64,000 nucleotides of DNA from Halegenticoccus tardaugens (GTDB taxonomy: Archaea > Halobacteriota > Halobacteria > Halobacteriales > Haloferacaceae), in NCBI RefSeq assembly GCF_004116405.1, contig NZ_SDIC01000010.1:62001-126000 (forward strand), read 5' to 3'. The notes beneath the pieces were generated by a model. That model searched no databases and was not told where the DNA came from. It worked only from the letters and a program-made list of their open reading frames with translations. The translations under genes were made by a program, and so were the position numbers. This document shows positions 16,654 through 25,142 of the stretch, piece by piece (position 1 is the first letter of the stretch; each line of letters opens with the position of its first letter).

Positions 16654-17481
16654 TCACGGCGGCGCGAGCGGCGGCCGGCGGGAATGACGGCGAAGCCTGA
16701 GGAGGTGTTCGAGAAAGTGGACGTACTCGAACGCCGTGAGCTTCGACGTGCCGCGCTCACGCTGTTTGAACACGTACGGCACCTCGACGACGCGGCCGTA
16801 CTCGCCTTTGGTGAGGATCTCGAGGAGGATCTTGTACCCCGTCGGTTGCAGGTCGACGTCCGTCACAACGTCGCGTCGGATCGCGAAGAAGCCGCTCATC
16901 GGGTCCGAGATCGACCTGACCTCCGGAATCGCGAGTCGCGCGATGAACGTCGCTCCGCGGCTGACGAGGCGGCGAAGTACCGACCAGTCTTCGATGCCGC
17001 CGCCCTCCACGTGGCGGCTCCCGATGACCACGTCGACGCCCGGTCGGAGCGCCTCGACAAGCTCCGGGAGCTTCTCGGGCGGATGCTGAAGGTCGGCGTC
17101 CATAACGGCACAATACTCGCAGGCAGCCTCACGGAACCCTCGTGAAACGGCCGCTGCGAGCCCCCTATCCCCGATCCGGCGGATCACGTGGACCCGAGGA
17201 TGTTCGGCGTAGCGGTCCTCGACGAGCTTCCACGTCCCGTCAGGGGAATCGTCGTCGACGACGATGATCTCGAAGTCGTCGCCGTCGAGCGCCGTCCGGC
17301 AGCGGTCGATGACGTGGAGGATGTTCTGCGACTCGTTGTACGTCGGGATGATGATAGAGATCGCCGCCGGCCGAACAGTCTGCGGCCCGACGCCGACGCG
17401 TTCACCCCCCGAAATCGCCGCGATTTCCCCCGCCGTCACCTCCACCGGCGGCTCTCCCCCGCTTATCCCTTCCCCAGACAT
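16654..17481 (-). CDS. GT2 glycosyltransferase, dolichyl-phosphate mannose synthase-like
   Basis: A 275-residue GT-A enzyme of the DPM1 type, which transfers a sugar from a nucleotide donor to dolichyl phosphate. Motifs are IIIPTYNESQNI, VVDDDSPDGTW, VMDADLQHPPEKLPELV, IGSRHVEGGG and the late FKQRERGTSKL. There are no membrane segments at the C-terminus, so it is a short soluble or peripheral form. The ATG at 17481 (MSGEGISGGEPP) is the best start, since the region upstream in frame is low in family similarity. It converges with the sulfatase-like gene. It may charge the lipid carrier used by the DUF2079 proteins, which is an inference from context. Confidence 0.87.
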   Translation of the reverse strand: MSGEGISGGEPPVEVTAGEIAAISGGERVGVGPQTVRPAAISIIIPTYNESQNILHVIDRCRTALDGDDFEIIVVDDDSPDGTWKLVEDRYAEHPRVHVIRRIGDRGLAAAVSRGFREAACEYCAVMDADLQHPPEKLPELVEALRPGVDVVIGSRHVEGGGIEDWSVLRRLVSRGATFIARLAIPEVRSISDPMSGFFAIRRDVVTDVDLQPTGYKILLEILTKGEYGRVVEVPYVFKQRERGTSKLTAFEYVHFLEHLLRLRRHSRRPPLAPP

Positions 17482-17754
17482 CTTGTGGTCGTGTACGACG
17501 TCCGACATCGGCAAATACGGGACGAACCGTTGCAGACGCCAACACGCCGTTTCTCCGCTCACCTCTGAGAAACACCGTTTTTCGAACGGGGCGGCGCGCG
17601 GCTGGATCCTCGGCGCCACCATCGGCGGAAGCGGACGCCTCCGGCGGAAAAACGCGCCGCTTTCGGGCTGTAGGCGGACCCTACACCCGCGGCTCGGCGC
17701 GTTCTCTCTCGATTTCGACGGAGTCGGTTCGACGCGCGGGCACTCCGCCCGGCG

Positions 17755-18318
17755 TCACTCTATTGGCTTCGTCCGCTGGATCGCGATCTGATAGAGGTTG
17801 AGACAGATGATCGCGCTGAAGAGCGCGACCGCCCACATCACCGTGGCGGTCCCACTCACGAACGGTAGATTGAACATCGCGCCCGCGGCAACGAGGAGAC
17901 CGGCGAGCCCGATAAGAAACTCCTTCGACCACCACCCCGACGGCGATCGCCGGTGCGTGTACATCAGCACGTTCTCCAGTTCCGGTCCCGCGGAGACGGT
18001 GCCCGTGCTCCGGTCGTACTCCACGACGCCGTTCCGCGCCAACCGCGGCAAGTGTGTCTGTTGCAGCGAGACGTAGACGCTCTTGTACAGCTTTTTCGAC
18101 GGGACCTCGTCGCTTTCGAGGTCGGCGATGACCCGCGCGAGATCCGAGATCGAGACCGCACCGCGTCCCTCCGCGAGCAGCGAGACGACCTGTCGTCGTC
18201 GGTCGTTTTTCAGCAGTCCGAAGATTTCCCCTTCGCTCGTGTGGGCGCGGCCCACCTTCTCCTCGGGTTCGTCGCCACGAACCGCCTCCAGCTCGCCATA
18301 GGACATACCATTATACAT
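17755..18318 (-). CDS. DUF7344-type winged-helix membrane protein
   Basis: A 187-residue protein. A winged helix-turn-helix covers about residues 25-115 (IFGLLKNDRRRQVVSLLAE, YVSLQQTHLPRLARNGVVEY). Two C-terminal membrane helices follow (FLIGLAGLLVAAGAMFNLPFV and MWAVALFSAIICLNLYQIAI). This layout suggests a membrane-tethered transcription regulator. Two paralogues occur at 21864-22367 and 27117-27641. The signal it senses is unknown. It stands alone on the minus strand, downstream of the RdfA-like gene. Confidence 0.8.
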   Translation of the reverse strand: MYNGMSYGELEAVRGDEPEEKVGRAHTSEGEIFGLLKNDRRRQVVSLLAEGRGAVSISDLARVIADLESDEVPSKKLYKSVYVSLQQTHLPRLARNGVVEYDRSTGTVSAGPELENVLMYTHRRSPSGWWSKEFLIGLAGLLVAAGAMFNLPFVSGTATVMWAVALFSAIICLNLYQIAIQRTKPIE

Positions 18319-18448
18319 GGTGGTTGACTATATTTACCTTTCTTCAAGTACAAAAGTAATACCGTGACGGGAGATTATTCGCTTCGGAGGCCGAAACGGG
18401 GGCGATTCCTCCGATCGACCGGTGCGGAGGCGCGCGTCCGTCGGCGGA

Positions 18449-19147
18449 TCAATCGACCGTTTCCGTCGACTCCGGCGGGCGTTCGGCGAGTCCGCCGCTC
18501 GCTCGCTCCGCCTTCCCCTGGCAGCGACACCCCTGCTGCTCCAGCAGGGTCGCCGCGGTCATGTACCGTCCGCATTCCTCACAGGTCACCTGGATTTCGA
18601 CGAACACCTCAAAATCGGGAAGGGAGACGGTGTCTGCGTCTGTCAGGCGTTGGATCGTCTCGGACGCGATGATCTTCGTCCGATTCTGCATGGAAAACAC
18701 CGTCTTTCCCGCTTTCTCCAGCCGTTCGCTGTCCGAGAGCTCGCCGCCGCACGACGCCCCGAGACATCCTCGGAGGTGCGAGTGGATGGTCTGGTGGGAG
18801 ACGAAGTCGTTCAACGTTGTCTCCACGTTCACGCCCGCTCGCGCGAGTCGCCTTTCGACCTCGATCCGACGCCCGGAGCTGATCCCGTCGTCGGTCAGGA
18901 ACCGATACATCGCCTCCACGTTCTCGCCTGTCATCGGGGACTCGGAGGCGGCGATCGCGCTGTCGAGGACGCGAATGTTCACGTTCCGTTCGAGCTCCCG
19001 GAGGCTCCGTCGCTCCGTTCCCGTCCCGGTCCACCGTCTCCGCAACTCGTCATTCAGGTCGGTCAACCCGTACCGCTCGATGAGCCGCCCCACCTTACAG
19101 CCGCAGGCTTTCGTTTCCCTCTCGGCGTCGCCTGGTAGCGCCGTCAT
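18449..19147 (-). CDS. RdfA-like protein (rod-determining factor family)
   Basis: A 232-residue protein that I recognise as related to RdfA, a haloarchaeal factor needed for rod-shaped cells. It starts with a Cys-containing helix segment (CGCKVGRLIERYGLTDLNDELRRRW), continues with an all-alpha middle, and has paired cysteines in GCLGASCGG and in a C-terminal zinc-finger-like VTCEECGRYM with GCRCQ. Many paralogues of this family exist, so function may differ from the characterised one. The start is ATG at 19147 (MTALPGDAERE). An earlier in-frame ATG at 19159 is possible. A link to cell-surface remodelling is an inference. Confidence 0.65.
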   Translation of the reverse strand: MTALPGDAERETKACGCKVGRLIERYGLTDLNDELRRRWTGTGTERRSLRELERNVNIRVLDSAIAASESPMTGENVEAMYRFLTDDGISSGRRIEVERRLARAGVNVETTLNDFVSHQTIHSHLRGCLGASCGGELSDSERLEKAGKTVFSMQNRTKIIASETIQRLTDADTVSLPDFEVFVEIQVTCEECGRYMTAATLLEQQGCRCQGKAERASGGLAERPPESTETVD

Positions 19148-19320
19148 ACGTTTCCGCACTACACCTGTCTAATAAACGTTTTCTCCTCGCGCCGACGTCA
19201 TGGGGTGCTCGTCTGACGTAAGGTTTACAGACGTATCAGTGTAAAACATGGTCACCGAATCGTATCCTTTCATCGGCGACGGAACGCGGGTATGCGGCGC
19301 GTTATCGCCCGAAGCGAGCA

Positions 19321-19330
19321 CATACCAAAG
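19321..19330 (+). promoter_or_regulatory. CATACCAAAG box, variant of the glycan-block promoter
   Basis: CATACCAAAG, centred about 31 nt before the ATG at 19357, differs at one base from the CATAACAAAG consensus. It sits at the TATA position for a leaderless transcript of the epimerase gene. Confidence 0.45.
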
Positions 19331-19356
19331 GGCGACTCCCGTCAACACGTTCTTCG

Positions 19357-20271
19357 ATGCAGCGCCAACTCAGCGGTAGATCGGTGCTGGTGACGGGCGG
19401 CGCGGGGTTCATCGGAAGCCACCTCGTCGACGCGCTCGTCGGCGAGAACGACGTTCGCGTTCTGGACGACCTCTCCAGCGGAACGCGCGACAACCTCGCC
19501 GACGACGCGACGCTGTTCGAAGGCGACGTCCGCGACCCGGCCCTGCTTGACCGGGCGATGGACGGCGTCGATGTGGTCTTTCACACCGCCGCGCTGGTCA
19601 GCGTCGCCGAGTCGACGGAGCACCCCGAGCGGAGCCACCGAATCAACGCAACCGGATCGCTCTCGGTGCTCGAACGCGCACGACGGGAGGACGCTCGCGT
19701 CGTTCTTTCGTCGAGCGCCGCCGTGTACGGGCCGCCGGAGTCGACGCCGATCTGCGAATCCGACGGGAAGTCACCCACCTCCCCCTACGGTATTGACAAA
19801 CTCGCGGCCGACGGCTACGCCCGGATCTATCACGACCTGTACGGCGTCGACACGGTCGCCCTCCGGTACTTCAACGTCTATGGACCGCGGCAGACGGCGA
19901 ACCAGTACAGCGGCGTCGTCACTACGTTCCTCCAGCAGGCACGGGAGGGTCGACCGATCACGGTCGAGGGTGACGGGACGCAGACGCGCGACTTCGTCCA
20001 CGTCGACGACGTGGTCCGCGCGAACCTGCTCGCGGCGAACACTGACGCCGTAGGCGACGCGTACAACGTCGGAACGGGATCTAGCGTGTCCATCGCGGAA
20101 CTCGCGAGACTCATTCGGGAGGTGACCGATTCCGACTCGGAGGTCGTTCACGTGGACGCCAGACCCGGCGACATCGACCACAGCCGAGCCGATATCGACC
20201 GCATCCGACGTCGACTCGGGTACGAACCCACCGTGTCGCTCTCTGACGGACTAGCTTCGCTCTGCGACTGA
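19357..20271 (+). CDS. NAD-dependent nucleotide-sugar epimerase/dehydratase (extended SDR)
   Basis: A 304-residue extended short-chain dehydrogenase/reductase of the UDP-glucose 4-epimerase type. It has the nucleotide-binding motif VTGGAGFIGSHLV at residues 8-20, the catalytic Ser near LSSSAAVYG, and the Tyr-x3-Lys pair in SPYGIDKLAADGY. Family motifs LRYFNVYGPRQ and TRDFVHVDDVV are also present. It converts one UDP-hexose into another for the glycan pathways on either side. A promoter-box variant 31 nt before the ATG ties it to the same regulation as the main glycan block. Confidence 0.9.
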   Translation: MQRQLSGRSVLVTGGAGFIGSHLVDALVGENDVRVLDDLSSGTRDNLADDATLFEGDVRDPALLDRAMDGVDVVFHTAALVSVAESTEHPERSHRINATGSLSVLERARREDARVVLSSSAAVYGPPESTPICESDGKSPTSPYGIDKLAADGYARIYHDLYGVDTVALRYFNVYGPRQTANQYSGVVTTFLQQAREGRPITVEGDGTQTRDFVHVDDVVRANLLAANTDAVGDAYNVGTGSSVSIAELARLIREVTDSDSEVVHVDARPGDIDHSRADIDRIRRRLGYEPTVSLSDGLASLCD

Positions 20272-20725
20272 CTCTTCCTGTCGTCTCATCGTCGTTGACG
20301 ACTATCACGCTCAGATGATATTATTAATCAAATATCTGTAGGTTGTAAATAACTATTCACGCGGATTCATTGCTAGTGCATGGCGGAGGAGTGACACACC
20401 GACTCCGCCCCTCCCCCCCCCCTCCCCCTACCTCATCCGGTACCGTTCCGAGTCGCTCGACCGACGAGCCGTTCGCTCATGAGTGCGCCCGAATCACCGC
20501 TCGAAACACATCGGTGGCCGAGACGCTCTCTTTCGACCAACGCTCTCGTATCAGAGAAAATACGACAAAATATCGTTTTTCGTACTGAGAAGCGGGAAAA
20601 AGAATATAACGTCCGCGCTTGTCTGTCAGCAAGAATACCGAACAGTCCGGCGTCGTATCGGTCGCGACGGCGGAGACAACTCGGGTGTGCCTCGAATGAC
20701 CGCATGAGAGACGCCAGCTAAGACG
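20272..20725. other. AT-richer intergenic stretch, no gene seen
   Basis: Contains AT-rich patches (around 20318-20360), a C-rich tract near 20407-20430 and a TA-rich patch at 20560-20600. Open frames here are short, overlap on both strands and resemble no family, so I call no gene. The promoter of the following winged-helix gene should lie at its right end. Confidence 0.5.
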
Positions 20726-21565
20726 ATGAGGGATGAACAGCCTACGAGAAGGTGGATCTGGATCGTGTTCGCGCTCGCGTGCGTGGCGTTCGTCGTCGCC
20801 GCGACCGGAGGCGGTCACGGGACGGCCGCCGCGACCGAGGGACCCGCCGCGCCGGCCAACGGGGCGACGGGTGTCGATCGCGTCGGTCAGACGCAGGGAG
20901 GGATCGGGGCTGACGGCGCGGTCAACGGATCCGGCGAATTCGTCGGAAACCTGCACGAACTCGGCGACGGCGCGGCCTCGCTCGTCGACGCGGACGCTGC
21001 CGAGCACCTCCCGGCGGAACGGACGCGACCGTCCGAGTTCACGCTAGCGATCTTCCTCGCTCACGGGGATCTGACGCCGCACGCCGATCGACCGCCGCAT
21101 CACGCCGCACAGCACGCGTCGTCTCCTGCACAGCCGTCATCGCCCGCGTGGACGGTCGTCGGACTCGCCGGAACCCTAGACGGGATCGACGTCGTAGCCC
21201 TCATCTTGAGCCTCGTGACGATCCTCGTCAGCGTCGGCCTCGCGGTGTATCAGCGCTTTTCTGGCGTTCGCGCCACGCCCCGGTCGATCGACGCACCGAT
21301 CTCCGAGCGCGAGCGGGTCCCCACTGACAAAGATCGGATCAGACAACTCGTCGAGGATCACGACGGACGGGTAAAACAGTCGCAGATCGTCGAACAGGTC
21401 GACTGGTCGAAGGCGAAGGTCAGCCGCCTCCTCTCGAAGCTGGACGAGGAGGGCGAGATCACGAAACTGCGGATCGGCCGGGAGAACCTCATCTGCCTCC
21501 GCGGCCGCGAGCCTCCGGCCTCGCGCTCCCCGTTCTCCGGGGAGGTGGACGAGACTAGGGATTGA
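20726..21565 (+). CDS. Membrane-anchored helix-turn-helix protein (DUF7343-type C-terminus)
   Basis: A 279-residue protein. A signal-like N-terminal helix (WIWIVFALACVAFVVAATGG) precedes an extracellular low-complexity region to about residue 145. A membrane helix follows (DVVALILSLVTILVSVGLAVY). The C-terminal cytoplasmic winged helix contains DKDRIRQLVEDHDGRVKQSQ and KAKVSRLLSKLDEEGEITKL. This is the haloarchaeal layout of a membrane-bound regulator, with a sensor part outside and DNA binding inside. Its targets are not visible. It is separated from its neighbours and probably has its own promoter. Confidence 0.75.
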   Translation: MRDEQPTRRWIWIVFALACVAFVVAATGGGHGTAAATEGPAAPANGATGVDRVGQTQGGIGADGAVNGSGEFVGNLHELGDGAASLVDADAAEHLPAERTRPSEFTLAIFLAHGDLTPHADRPPHHAAQHASSPAQPSSPAWTVVGLAGTLDGIDVVALILSLVTILVSVGLAVYQRFSGVRATPRSIDAPISERERVPTDKDRIRQLVEDHDGRVKQSQIVEQVDWSKAKVSRLLSKLDEEGEITKLRIGRENLICLRGREPPASRSPFSGEVDETRD

Positions 21566-21613
21566 TTTCCTGCCGAGGAAAAACCTTTGCGCGTCGGACT
21601 CGACCTACCCGTC

Positions 21614-21841
21614 ATGGAGTCACAGCCGCCCCAGACCCCCGCGAAGGGCGATCAGTACGAGCACGACGACGGCTCCGTCGAGGTGGTGTTCGAATCATCC
21701 GACGGCCGCGTGCTCACCGTCCGTGAGTACCCGACCGTCCCCGCGTTCGCACAAGCGGTCGACGACGCCGCGTACCGCGGGACCCACCACGGCATCGCGG
21801 ACCTCCCCGACATCTCCGTGTTTGAAAACTGGCGGCTGTGA
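21614..21841 (+). CDS. Small conserved-looking hypothetical protein
   Basis: A 75-residue acidic protein (MESQPPQTPAKGDQYEHDDG ... FENWRL). Its codon use and composition match the neighbours and it has a clean ATG start. It has no membrane segment and no motif I recognise. Proteins with this general pattern are common next to regulatory genes in haloarchaea, but I assign no function. It converges with the DUF7344 gene that ends at 21864. Confidence 0.6.
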   Translation: MESQPPQTPAKGDQYEHDDGSVEVVFESSDGRVLTVREYPTVPAFAQAVDDAAYRGTHHGIADLPDISVFENWRL

Positions 21842-21863
21842 CGGCTCCGCTACCCGTCGACTC

Positions 21864-22367
21864 TCAGGTGTAGCTCTGATAGAGGCTCAGTCCGACGATG
21901 AGAAGGAGGAAGAACACCGCCCACACTTCGACTGGCAGGAAGCCAAATCCAGGCACGCCGAACTGCGCCCCAACGACGGCGAGGAGGCCGACGAGGCTCA
22001 CGAGCAGGTACGCAGAGCGCTGGAGGGCCTCGAATCTGCTCGGACTACTCGTGTATACGCGTATCTCGTCCATCCGCGTTCCGGGGTGGATCGTCTGCGA
22101 CCCCGGATCGTACTCGATGATACCCTGGGAGGCCAGCTTCGGGAGGTGCGTTTGCCGGAGCGAGACGTAGACGCTCTTGTAGAGGTCTTCGGCCTCCGCC
22201 GTGCTATCCGCTTCTTCTTCCGCGATGCGTTCTGCGAGCTCCGAGACGGTAATGCTTCCGCTGCTTTGAGCGAGCCGCTTTATCGCCGCTCGCCGTCGGT
22301 CGTTACCCAGGATGTGGAACGCTTCGGCCTCGTCGAGCTCCCGTTTCGTGTTCACGTTAATTGCCAT
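21864..22367 (-). CDS. DUF7344-type winged-helix membrane protein
   Basis: A 167-residue paralogue of the proteins at 17755-18318 and 27117-27641. The N-terminal winged helix reads HILGNDRRRAAIKRLAQ and YVSLRQTHLPKLASQGIIEY. Two C-terminal membrane helices follow (AYLLVSLVGLLAVVGAQFGV and VWAVFFLLLIVGLSLYQSY). It is a probable membrane-tethered regulator of unknown signal and targets. Confidence 0.8.
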   Translation of the reverse strand: MAINVNTKRELDEAEAFHILGNDRRRAAIKRLAQSSGSITVSELAERIAEEEADSTAEAEDLYKSVYVSLRQTHLPKLASQGIIEYDPGSQTIHPGTRMDEIRVYTSSPSRFEALQRSAYLLVSLVGLLAVVGAQFGVPGFGFLPVEVWAVFFLLLIVGLSLYQSYT

Positions 22368-22613
22368 CTTAGCTACCTTTTCTGGCCGTGCGGAGGGTAG
22401 TGGTCGGTTAATGCGTTAGGTGTTAGGTACGGTCGTTCTTGTATCAGTACTATGCTTGGCTTCTCATGCCGGTTTAATACCCCGTGGCGGCCGGTTTCGG
22501 GCGTATAGGGGCCCAACACACTCCCGTAATGAACAATTACCGGACGGCCAACGTATCGTTCCCGCGTCGAACGGCCGCGCTCCGGTCTCGGAGATTGTGG
22601 GGTAACCCCGAAT

Positions 22614-23105
22614 TTACGCGTGCGAGGGCACGTCGACGCGCGTGTAGAGCTGGTACAGCGCGCTACACGCGAGGAGACAGAACAGGAGCGGGAGCGACAC
22701 CACCCTGTTGACGTTCGAAACGACTGGTACCGAGACGTACTTGCTGAGGACGACTACGAGGCCGGTGCTCGCAAGACCGGCGTAGTATCGGCTCCACGTG
22801 AGCCTGGCTATTGGGAAGGTGTCGATGTACATGCGGAGCGGGCGGGCGGACGCGAACATCTCGTCCGGAGTTGTCCGACTCTGCTCCGCTCCGCCGACAA
22901 TTTCGACGTCACCGTTCTTCGACAGGAGATACAGGCTCTCGCGAGTGACGGTCGTCGTCCGATCGTCGGCTTCCTGCCCGGGACCATCGTCCGGCCGCCG
23001 CGTCTTTCCCTCCGTCCCGACGGTCGACCGTACCCTTCGTGCGACGGTCGAGATGCTTTCGTAGACGGTACGGGTGATTAGCCTCCCCAGCCCGGTGCGG
23101 CTCAT
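22614..23105 (-). CDS. Hypothetical membrane protein with two C-terminal helices
   Basis: A 163-residue protein with a basic N-terminus, an acidic linker and a short conserved-looking segment (ESLYLLSKNGDVEIVGGAEQ). Two hydrophobic helices lie near the C-terminus (YYAGLASTGLVVVLSKYVSV and VVSLPLLFCLLACSALYQLY). The end of the second helix resembles the end of the DUF7344 proteins, but no winged helix is present. The start is ATG at 23105 (MSRTGLGRL). Function unknown. Confidence 0.6.
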   Translation of the reverse strand: MSRTGLGRLITRTVYESISTVARRVRSTVGTEGKTRRPDDGPGQEADDRTTTVTRESLYLLSKNGDVEIVGGAEQSRTTPDEMFASARPLRMYIDTFPIARLTWSRYYAGLASTGLVVVLSKYVSVPVVSNVNRVVSLPLLFCLLACSALYQLYTRVDVPSHA

Positions 23106-23160
23106 ATTCGTCACCGTAGACCATCTGGCCACCGACACATAGCTGTTTTGGTGGATAGTC

Positions 23161-23181
23161 AAAAAAGCTAAAATTAAAAAA
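23161..23181 (-). terminator. U-rich terminator after the small zinc-finger gene
   Basis: On the minus strand this reads as runs of T separated by a few other bases (TTTTTTAATTTTAGCTTTTTT), beginning 25 nt after the stop of the gene at 23206-23403. U-tracts like this end transcription in archaea. It also supplies AT-rich sequence upstream of the gene at 22614-23105. Confidence 0.55.
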
Positions 23182-23205
23182 CGAGCCGAGCGCCTCCCCC
23201 CTCGA

Positions 23206-23403
23206 TCACTGCTCGATCGTCTGCGGCATGTGGTCGGCTGTCTGCCGCTCGCGCGACGTCGTGCAGTGGATACAGCCGTGGACGGTGTCCAGGTTGTCGC
23301 CAAACACCCGAGCGAACGTCCGGGTCACGTGTCGGCCGCAGTTCTCGCAGAATCGGTTCGTCGTCGCTTCCTCCGTCTCGTGCCAATCGTAGTTGTTGAC
23401 CAT
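23206..23403 (-). CDS. Small zinc-finger protein (DUF7563-like)
   Basis: A 65-residue protein with two CxxC pairs, FCENCGRHVTR and HGCIHCTTSRE, about 25 residues apart, which form one zinc-binding site. Small proteins of this type are common in haloarchaea and have no clear function. Its terminator-like T-rich tract follows directly. The ATG at 23403 (MVNNYDWHETEEATTNRF) was chosen because the frame upstream has no similarity and is Arg-rich. Confidence 0.7.
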   Translation of the reverse strand: MVNNYDWHETEEATTNRFCENCGRHVTRTFARVFGDNLDTVHGCIHCTTSRERQTADHMPQTIEQ

Positions 23404-24085
23404 CTGTATGAACACCCTCTCTGCCTGCGTGTGGGTTGGCCTCCCGCTGCGGCGGAAAGACCCGCTGCGGCGGGAAGGTCGAAGACGACGCGACGGCTTC
23501 GCGGCCGCCTCGAGGCGGCGAGGCAACAGACCGTCGGTCGCGTGAGACCGCTTCCGCGTCGTCATCCGGCGGGACTGGGAGGGGCGACAGTATAAACGAC
23601 GAGTACCGTTCCGAGATTTCTCCTCTCGTTTCTCCCGTGTAATCTCGCCTTTCTCGGGGATTCCGGGCGTGTCCCGTGATTCTAGCGGTTTTGACCGCTT
23701 CCTCGAACCCTCTCTCCAGCTGATTAGTCTCTAGTTAACCCTATAGTTCACGTCGAAATTTAGGCTTTTCTAGTTCTATTCTATGCTTACTGAAACTGAA
23801 CTATCGAAAGGACCCAAGTACTTATGCAATGACGGCGTTGACGAATATCCGCACCCAGAGGGGGTCGACACGAGGACGGCCATTCGGCGAAGCCGAGTGG
23901 ATTCCGTCTTTCGGAACACGTTCAACTCGTCTTCCGGAACGCGTCCGACTTTCGTCCCCCTCGCCCGCGGTAACTTCACGTCGGCGTGCACGGACGCCCC
24001 TGCGTCGGGGCTTCCTCCGAAAACGCCCTACCGCGCAGCAACCGAACGGGACGAGAGAATATGACAATACAGTTCGAATCAATCG
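23404..24085. other. Long intergenic stretch, no convincing gene
   Basis: Holds a short direct repeat (CCGCTGCGGCGG at about 23448 and again near 23461), several imperfect hairpins, and AT-rich parts around 23690-23790. Overlapping open frames of 85-95 codons occur on both strands at 23780-24110, but none has haloarchaeal-type acidic composition or a family match. The upstream region of the winged-helix gene at 24086 lies at the right end. Confidence 0.5.
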
Positions 24086-24598
24086 ATGTCCGGTAAACTA
24101 TCAAACGGCATGACGGGAGCGGTTCGGAACAGTTACGAGGATGAGCCCGCGGCGTCGGACGTGTTAGACGCCCTCGGAGACGAGTGTTCGCGCGTCATCC
24201 TCTCGGCGGCCGCGAGCGAACCGATGACGGCGAAGGAACTGACGGAACACTGCGACGTCTCACCGGCCACGGTCTATCGCCGGATCAACACGCTCCTCGA
24301 TAACGAACTCCTAGTCGAGTCGTTCGAGTTCGACGCCGACTCGGCCCGACAGAAGGTGTATCGAACGACGTTCGAGCACGTTGAGGTAGACGTCACCGAA
24401 AGTGGATTCGAGGTAACGCCTCACCAGTACGGCGACGGGCCGTACCACCTGCTCCAGCTTCTCTCGGAGATGCCGTTCAAACACATCGACGTGGATCCGG
24501 GGGAGAACGAACTGAACGTCAGCATCGGTCTCACCGACGACCTGTTCGAGCGGTTTCTCGCGCTCTGGGGCGACCGGAATCAGTACCCGAACCCATAA
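24086..24598 (+). CDS. ArsR-like winged-helix transcription regulator
   Basis: A 170-residue protein. The winged helix at about residues 24-90 reads VLDALGDECSRVILSAAASE, PMTAKELTEHCDVSPATVYRR and INTLLDNELLVESF. A C-terminal domain of about 75 residues may bind a ligand or form the dimer. The start is ATG at 24086, with an alternative at 24110. It lies 62 bp before the PadR gene on the same strand. The two could be co-regulated, but the gap holds its own promoter-like sequence. Target unknown. Confidence 0.75.
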   Translation: MSGKLSNGMTGAVRNSYEDEPAASDVLDALGDECSRVILSAAASEPMTAKELTEHCDVSPATVYRRINTLLDNELLVESFEFDADSARQKVYRTTFEHVEVDVTESGFEVTPHQYGDGPYHLLQLLSEMPFKHIDVDPGENELNVSIGLTDDLFERFLALWGDRNQYPNP

Positions 24599-24644
24599 CG
24601 CCAGTATGAAATGGATAACAATTACCCCCTCACGCCAATAGCCA

Positions 24645-24656
24645 GTCAGAACTGAC
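24645..24656 (+). promoter_or_regulatory. Short palindrome before the PadR gene
   Basis: GTCAG-AA-CTGAC is a perfect 5-bp inverted repeat ending 4 bases before the ATG at 24661, a position suited to autorepression. A GATAACAAT sequence resembling the glycan-block box lies at 24614-24622, about 43 nt before the ATG. Confidence 0.4.
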
Positions 24657-24660
24657 ACAC

Positions 24661-24936
24661 ATGTACTACCTGAGTGGGTTCCAGCGGGACTTGCTGTACG
24701 TTATCAGCGGGTTCGACAGACCGTCGGGACAGAACGTGAAAGAAGAGCTCGAAGATTACTACGACAGCGAAATCAATCACGGGCGGCTGTATCCGAACCT
24801 CGACACGCTGGTCACCAAAGACCTGGTCGAGAAAGGGCAGCTCGATCGCCGAACGAACTATTATGCGATCACGGACGACGGTCGCGAGGCGATGGTTGAG
24901 CGGAGAGACTGGGAGAGCCAGTACTTCGAACCGTGA
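24661..24936 (+). CDS. PadR-family transcription regulator
   Basis: A 91-residue compact winged-helix protein of the PadR family (FQRDLLYVISGFDRPSGQNV, INHGRLYPNLDTLVTKDLVE, RTNYYAITDDGREAM). The DNA-recognition helix and wing match the family, and the length is that of the short form. Such proteins usually repress their own gene or neighbours. A small palindrome lies just before the start codon. Its targets here are not known, although it is close to the DUF1616 gene. Confidence 0.85.
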   Translation: MYYLSGFQRDLLYVISGFDRPSGQNVKEELEDYYDSEINHGRLYPNLDTLVTKDLVEKGQLDRRTNYYAITDDGREAMVERRDWESQYFEP

Positions 24937-25142
24937 CCGGTTGGGCGGAGTCGGAGTTGCCGGGAAACCACAAGGAGCCGTCGCGGGAGCGGCTCCGGTA
25001 GCCGGAACATAACAATACCACCGACGGTCCGACACAGAGTAACCATGAATCGGACGAGTGTGACGCGACGCGTACGAGCGCAGAGAGCCGGGTTCGGTGC
25101 CCGGAACACCGCCGCTGACACGCCGGACTCGCCGCTTAACCC

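Noticed and set aside
20407..20430. C-rich tract resembling a possible slippage or regulatory site
   Set aside because: It lies in an intergenic stretch with no gene close enough to be affected and no second copy to compare.
23783..24113. Overlapping open frames of 85-95 codons on both strands
   Set aside because: They compete with each other, lack acidic composition and end inside the start of a real gene, so no gene was called.
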